From positions 1 to 42,034 of the forward strand of contig CADCVG010000030.1 in assembly GCA_902806075.1 (NCBI GenBank): 42,034 nucleotides of DNA. The letters run 5' to 3'. Below are positions 37,660 through 42,034 of this stretch, piece after piece (position 1 is the stretch's first letter; each line of letters starts with the position of its first letter). The notes below the pieces were generated by a model that saw only the letters and a program-made list of their open reading frames with translations, was not told where the DNA came from and made no database searches. Made by a program: the position numbers and the translations under genes. The DNA comes from an uncultured Rubrobacteraceae bacterium (lineage in GTDB: Bacteria > Actinomycetota > Rubrobacteria > Rubrobacterales > Rubrobacteraceae).

Positions 37660-38346
37660 TTGAGGGAGAGAAGAGCCGTTTTGCTGGCGTTGTTGGGGGG
37701 ATTGCTGCTTGCCTTGTACCCGGGCGCGGCACTCGCGCAAGGCGGGGGCACGGCTACAGCGCAGCTTGAGGACACGGAAGGCAACCCGGTGGGCACCGCC
37801 GAATTCGTCGAGGGTCCGAACGGTGTCACCATCACCGCCAACCTCCAACCGGGCCAACAGGCGGTCGAGCCCGGCGAGCACGGCATCCACTTCCACGAGA
37901 CGGGCTCTATTACGCCGGACTTCGAGGCCGCCGGGGAGCACTTCAACCCCACCGACGCCAGTCACGGCTTCAACAATCCTGAAGGGCCGCACGGCGGAGA
38001 CCTTGAGAACATAATCGTGAACGAGGATGGGAGCGCCAGCTACCAGACGACCGCTGCCCTGGTAACGCTCTCTGGAGGCCAGAACTCACTACTCGACTCC
38101 GACGGAAGCGCGCTCGTCATCCACCAGTCGGCCGACGACTACGAGACCGACCCTTCCGGCGAGTCTGGTGATCGAGTCGCCGCAGGCGTCATCACGGCAT
38201 CCGCTACCGGTGAGACCACCACTTCTGGGGAGATGACCGGCGGACTCCCTTCGAGTGGCGGTGCTACCCCGTCGGCATTACTGCCTGCCGCCGCCCTGAT
38301 CCTGGGCTCCGGCATCCTGGCGTTCGCTGTTTTGCGGCGCAGGTAG
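37660..38346 (+). CDS. sodC: Cu/Zn superoxide dismutase family, exported, C-terminal LPSSGG-TM-RRR anchor
   Basis: TTG at 37660 gives signal LLALLGGLLLALYPGAALAQ; GIHFHETG, FEAAGEHFNPTDASHGFNNPEGPHGGDLENI, LVIHQSADDY, DRVAAGVI; tail GGLPSSGGATPSALLPAAALILGSGILAFAVLRRR. Confidence 0.88.
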   Translation: MRERRAVLLALLGGLLLALYPGAALAQGGGTATAQLEDTEGNPVGTAEFVEGPNGVTITANLQPGQQAVEPGEHGIHFHETGSITPDFEAAGEHFNPTDASHGFNNPEGPHGGDLENIIVNEDGSASYQTTAALVTLSGGQNSLLDSDGSALVIHQSADDYETDPSGESGDRVAAGVITASATGETTTSGEMTGGLPSSGGATPSALLPAAALILGSGILAFAVLRRR

Positions 38347-38370
38347 CCAAGAAGTTCTCCAGGGGCTCGT

Positions 38371-38401
38371 GGCGGGGAGAGGTGCAGGCTCTCTCCCCGC
38401 C
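38371..38401. terminator. Hairpin after sodC
   Basis: GGCGGGGAGAG-gtgcagg-CTCTCTCCCCGCC. Confidence 0.75.
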
Positions 38402-38446
38402 TCCGGCGGAAGTGTTGCTAAATCTAAGAACGAGTAGCGCCGATGG

Positions 38447-38492
38447 TTTCCGGGAAGACTCCCTCTCGAATACCCGGTGAATAAGCGCTCCC
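38447..38492 (+). repeat. Dispersed intergenic repeat copy R4
   Basis: TTTCCGGGAAGACTCCCTCTCGAATACCCGGTGAATAAGCGC. Confidence 0.65.
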
Positions 38493-38524
38493 GCAGCGAT
38501 TTATAGATCCGCTAATGCGAGTTC

Positions 38525-38836
38525 TCAAGGAATGGTCAGGACCAGACGAAACGCTCCGGGCTTCGCCTCTTCGCAGAGGGCTGCCACCTTGCCGATCACC
38601 TCTTGGGCCCGGGGGTCCGAACGCATCTTGCGGATGTCCTCAAGGCTCCTCCAGGGCCCAAACGAGTAGAAAAGCTGCGGGTCTTCCACACTACGTATAA
38701 GCGTGCCGGTGCCCGGAGGGTTGGGTAGACTCAAGAAGAAGCCTGCTAGATCTTCCTTCCACGCCTGCACAAACTCCTCCTCGCACCCTTCCTTGACGCG
38801 CCACATCGTTAGAGTGTAAGCGTCGCCGTCCTCCAT
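38525..38836 (-). CDS. Antibiotic biosynthesis monooxygenase-like (ABM) small protein
   Basis: YTLTMWRVKEGCEEEFVQAWKEDLAGFFLSLPNPPGTGTLIRSVEDPQLFYSFGPWRSLEDIRKMRSDP. Confidence 0.82.
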   Translation of the reverse strand: MEDGDAYTLTMWRVKEGCEEEFVQAWKEDLAGFFLSLPNPPGTGTLIRSVEDPQLFYSFGPWRSLEDIRKMRSDPRAQEVIGKVAALCEEAKPGAFRLVLTIP

Positions 38837-38965
38837 GGGACCTCCTTCCTCCCGCTTCCCCGGTGTGCTGCGTACACTTCAACTATATCTGGGAGGCGGG
38901 CATGACGGAAAGTCTGCTACAAATTATCGGCCGAAGGGTTTCCATTGAGTAGGGCAGGTTTCCGA
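38837..38965 (-). promoter_or_regulatory. Promoter/leader of the ABM gene, duplicate of 2023-2150
   Basis: Minus strand: GATAATTTGTAGCAGACTTTCCGT-17-TATAGTTGAAGTG...CGGGGAAGCGGGAGGAAGGAGG. Confidence 0.65.
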
Positions 38966-39000
38966 GAATGCTTAATGGCGGCAACTCTACGAACAAGGAC
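38959..39000 (+). repeat. Dispersed intergenic repeat copy R5, degraded on its right side
   Basis: TTTCCGAGAATGCTTAATGGCGGCAACTCTACGAACAAGG; the left side and ~100 bp upstream match R3. Confidence 0.5.
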
Positions 39001-39019
39001 GACGAGCGAGTACCCTCCG

Positions 39020-39325
39020 ATCGTCCACGAGGACGGGGGTGCCAGTACCAAACGACCGCCGCCCTGGTGACACTCTCTGGGGAGCAGAATTCGCTGCTTG
39101 ACTCCGACGGTAGCGTACGAGCCATCTACGTACGGGCTGTCGACCACGAGACCGATCCGTCCGGCGAGTCGGGGATCGGGTGGCAGCCGGTTGGGCCGAG
39201 GCCACGGGAGTAGTGAGCCGCTGACGAGGACGGGCGGCGCAAGCCCCTGTCCACAGTGGGCCTTACGATGTTCGACGTGGCCCTCCTCCCCGGCGCCGGG
39301 GTACTGCTACGGCGGTCGCGCCTGA
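39020..39325 (+). pseudogene. Decayed partial copy of the sodC 3' half
   Basis: ORF 38968-39213: CQYQTTAALVTLSGEQNSLLDSDGSVRAIYVRAVDHETDPSGESG versus SYQTTAALVTLSGGQNSLLDSDGSALVIHQSADDYETDPSGESG; later frame VGLTMFDVALLPGAGVLLRRSR resembles the anchor. Confidence 0.85.
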
Positions 39326-39418
39326 TCTGTTGTACCTCCTCCTGGAGAGGAGACCTCTTGGCGCCGGGAAGAAGGATCGGTGACCGAGGCCGGGGACGAG
39401 CCGGCAAACCAGTAAAGC

Positions 39419-39456
39419 AAGAAGGAGACCGGGGACGAAACCCTGGTCTCCTTCTT
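39419..39456. terminator. Long hairpin
   Basis: AAGAAGGAGACC-ggggacgaaaccct-GGTCTCCTTCTT. Confidence 0.8.
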
Positions 39457-39520
39457 ACTAAGCGCTGAGTTACCGCGTGGGCTGGCTCGCTTCTCCGCGG
39501 CCCAGCCTGTTAGTCTAGAG

Positions 39521-39748
39521 TTACTCTTGCTCCTGCTGCAGCCGGGGGACGAGCATCTCCTTGGCCTGCTGAGCCGCCTTCAGATTGTTCTCGAGGATCA
39601 TGTTGAAGAACTGCTCAAGCTCCTGGTCGCCCTCTTGCTGGGCGTCCTGGACGTAGGACTTGAGCGTTTCGACGTTATCCGAGGCCTGGTAGAGCGCGGT
39701 GATCAGGTTGTAGTTCTTGTCCTTTGGCTGCCTCGACGCTTCGCTCAC
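39521..39748 (-). CDS. Small acidic, Gln-rich helical protein of unknown function
   Basis: KNYNLITALYQASDNVETLKSYVQDAQQEGDQELEQFFNMILENNLKAAQQAKEML. Confidence 0.75.
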   Translation of the reverse strand: MSEASRQPKDKNYNLITALYQASDNVETLKSYVQDAQQEGDQELEQFFNMILENNLKAAQQAKEMLVPRLQQEQE

Positions 39749-39968
39749 TGTACTTCCTCTCTTCTGGCTTGCACGAACGGGTAGTATGTTGCCTCTATCG
39801 GCGATGTTTAAACAGGCTAACGCCCACGAAGCGTCGTAATGGTAACCTCACCCGCCCTTGCCACCGCCGATCAAGGGGGACCCGGGTGTTCCTCGCGCTG
39901 GAGGTTCTTAGAGAGGTACTCCCTCCGGAGGGACGCGACCGGCATGGCATGGCCTTAGAATTGTCGTT

Positions 39969-41225
39969 ATGAACGAGCGAGGGGCAGCGCGGCCCGGATC
40001 AACCCCTTCCTCCGGCGGGGAGGCGAAGGCGGTCCGCCGGTCGCGTCTTCTCTTCTTGCTGGCGCTCCTTGCGGTGGCGGCGGTACTGGCCGTGGTCTTC
40101 TGGTCCCCTATAACCGCACAGGCCCGGGCGGTGGTCGTACTCTCCTCGGTGCTTGAGACACCCGTGCTTATGCCGGCCGTCGCGGCCGTCACGCGCGAGC
40201 CGGTCGTCGAGGACGGCTACGTAGCGGGTAACCCGGCCCTGATCGTGAGGCCGGGGGGCGAGGGTCCGTGGCCCGCTGTCTTCTTCGTCAACGGGACCGT
40301 TCAGGAGGGGCGGGAGTTGCCGGAGGTGCGGCGGCTGGCGGAGGGGTTCGCCCGGGCCGGTTATCTGGTGGTCGTGCCCGACCTGCCGGGGTTGAGGAGC
40401 GATAGGATCATGCCGGAGACCGCCGCCGAGGCCGTCGAGGTGGCCCGGGAGGTCGCCGACTCACCGGATGCGCGCGACGGGGGGGTCGGCCTCGTCGGGG
40501 TCTCCACCGGCGCGTCGCTGGCCCTGCTGGCCGCCGGGGACCCGGAGGTGAGAGAGGATGTCTCGGTCGTCTCGGGCGTGGCGCCTTACTCGGATATCCG
40601 CACCGTCCTGAACGTCGCCACCACCGGCTACTACCGGGAGGACGGAGAGCTCGTCACTTACGAGACCGACTCTTTCCTCTCCTACGTCATCGCCAGCTCG
40701 CTGGTCGCCGCGCTCCCGGAGGGTGAGGACCGGGATACACTCGCCTCCGAGCTAGAGGAGGTCTACCGCTACGACCCGGACCCCCTGGCCGGCCTCCGTG
40801 ACCGCTGCACGGTTGACCTGGGACCGGAGGCGGAGAGCGTGGTCGAACTGCTCGCTAACCGGAACCCCGGGCGCTTCGATGAGCTCTACGAGGCGCTCCC
40901 GGAGGGGGTGCGCGAAGACCTGAAAGAGCTCTCGCCGCTCGCGGAGGTCGGGTATATAGAGGCGCCCGTCGAGCTCATCTCGGGGCCTCGGGACAAGTAC
41001 TTCCCCGTCTCCGAGTCCTACGCCGTCTCCAGGATCGCGCCGGACCTCCGTGTGACCGTCTCCGGGGCGCTCGACCACTCCGAGTTGAGCTTCTCGCTCC
41101 GGGAGGTCCCCGCCTTCCTGCGCGTGAACGGCTTCGTCGTCCGCTCCCTGCGCGAGGCGCGTGACGAGGCCAGTCACGCGCAGCCCGAAGAGCAGCCTTT
41201 AGCAGCCAGCAACTCGAGGCGGTAG
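39969..41225 (+). CDS. Membrane-anchored alpha/beta hydrolase (dienelactone hydrolase-like)
   Basis: N-terminal TM; PWPAVFFVNGTVQEGRELPEVRRLAEGFARAGYLVVVPDLPGL, GVSTGASLALLAAGDP, DHSELSF. Confidence 0.8.
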   Translation: MNERGAARPGSTPSSGGEAKAVRRSRLLFLLALLAVAAVLAVVFWSPITAQARAVVVLSSVLETPVLMPAVAAVTREPVVEDGYVAGNPALIVRPGGEGPWPAVFFVNGTVQEGRELPEVRRLAEGFARAGYLVVVPDLPGLRSDRIMPETAAEAVEVAREVADSPDARDGGVGLVGVSTGASLALLAAGDPEVREDVSVVSGVAPYSDIRTVLNVATTGYYREDGELVTYETDSFLSYVIASSLVAALPEGEDRDTLASELEEVYRYDPDPLAGLRDRCTVDLGPEAESVVELLANRNPGRFDELYEALPEGVREDLKELSPLAEVGYIEAPVELISGPRDKYFPVSESYAVSRIAPDLRVTVSGALDHSELSFSLREVPAFLRVNGFVVRSLREARDEASHAQPEEQPLAASNSRR

Positions 41226-41316
41226 CACGCGAATAGGGAGCGGGTCCGCGTGTGTTACCGGCGCCGTCCCGGGAGCCCCACGGAGAGGGTTGGTCTCTTT
41301 GGGTTAAGATTGAGTT

Positions 41317-42034
41317 GTGAGGAGGTTCTGGGAGATAGACGCGTTGCGCGGGGTCGCTGTTGTTGCGATGGTCCTGTATCACTTCTCGTACGACCTCGCC
41401 TACTTCGTCGGGCTCTTCGACGTGGGGTTCTTCAGGCAAGGGGTCGGGCTCAACGCCGCGCGCGTGATCGGGGGTACCTTCACCTTCCTCGCCGGCCTCT
41501 CGCTGACGTTGAGCTACGCGAGGGTGACAGAGTCGCCGGGGCGGAGGGTCTCTCTAAAGTACCTCGGGCGGGGGGTAAGGATCTTCTCCTACGGTCTGAT
41601 AATTACGCTTCTTACCTGGATCTTCGTGCCGCGCGACATGATCTTCTTCGGCATCCTGCACCTGATCGGCGCCTCGATCATCCTCGCCTACCCGTTCATC
41701 AGGCTGAAGCTCCCGAACGTCTTGCTTGGCGCGGGCTGTATAGCCCTGGGTGTGTATCTGCGGCAAGGCTTCGTCGTCGAGTCGCCCTGGCTGGCGTGGA
41801 TCGGGGGCAGGCCGGGCTTCTCCACGCTCGACTACTGGCCGATCTTCCCCTGGTTCGGGGTGATGTTGCTCGGCATCGCCGCCGGCAACGCGCTCTATGG
41901 CCGGCGGAAACCAGTCTCCCGCACGACCCCTACGCCGTCCACGCTGCGGCCTTTAACCTTTCTGGGGAGCCACTCGCTCGCCGTCTACCTGATCCACCAG
42001 CCAGTCCTCATCGCCGCCCTGGTGCTCCTCGGCC
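41317..42034 (+). CDS. DUF1624/HGSNAT-like membrane acyltransferase, truncated by the window end
   Basis: GTG at 41317: VRRFWEIDALRGVAVVAMVLYHFSYDLAYFVG...FFGILHLIGASIILAYPF...WFGVMLLGIAAGNALYG...LTFLGSHSLAVYLIHQPVL; absent from the ORF track because no stop lies within the window. Confidence 0.85.
   Translation, partial: MRRFWEIDALRGVAVVAMVLYHFSYDLAYFVGLFDVGFFRQGVGLNAARVIGGTFTFLAGLSLTLSYARVTESPGRRVSLKYLGRGVRIFSYGLIITLLTWIFVPRDMIFFGILHLIGASIILAYPFIRLKLPNVLLGAGCIALGVYLRQGFVVESPWLAWIGGRPGFSTLDYWPIFPWFGVMLLGIAAGNALYGRRKPVSRTTPTPSTLRPLTFLGSHSLAVYLIHQPVLIAALVLLG

Overview
High-GC actinobacterial chromosomal window, Rubrobacter-like by overall gene content (inference; no database search was run). 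Ordinary content: MRJP/yellow-family beta-propeller, VOC protein, three tandem small membrane proteins, PhoD-like phosphatase, two tandem BCCT transporters, IclR regulator divergent from a methyltransferase-methyltransferase-leuC-leuD operon, RlpA-like secreted protein, signal peptidase I, FemAB/PF04339-like GNAT, NarL-type two-component system, double-DUF427 protein, alpha/beta hydrolases, adenosine/adenine deaminase, DUF1206 protein, Cu/Zn superoxide dismutase and a DUF1624-like acyltransferase cut by the window end. Main unusual observations: (1) a dispersed ~40-50 bp intergenic repeat (core TTTCCGaGAAGa...CTCT...GGTGAATA) at about 69-112, 1375-1427, 2144-2190, 38447-38492, 38959-39000, with a weak copy near 3500; (2) a ~125 bp duplicated promoter/leader region upstream of two unrelated minus-strand genes (VOC and ABM-like monooxygenase) 36 kb apart, each gene being bracketed by copies of the repeat; (3) an anti-sigma-type ATPase/GNAT fusion gene apparently split by an ~8.1 kb foreign insert (5' part ends ~24770, degraded 3' part ~32900-33085) carrying truncated genes, two DUF4386 proteins, an MDR oxidoreductase and a large MalT/LAL-type LuxR regulator; (4) two SAM methyltransferases, one trans-aconitate-methyltransferase-like, placed between an IclR regulator and leuCD; (5) a Cys-poor, C-terminally anchored Cu/Zn SOD with a decayed partial copy ~0.7 kb downstream. 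No tRNA, rRNA or CRISPR array was recognised.
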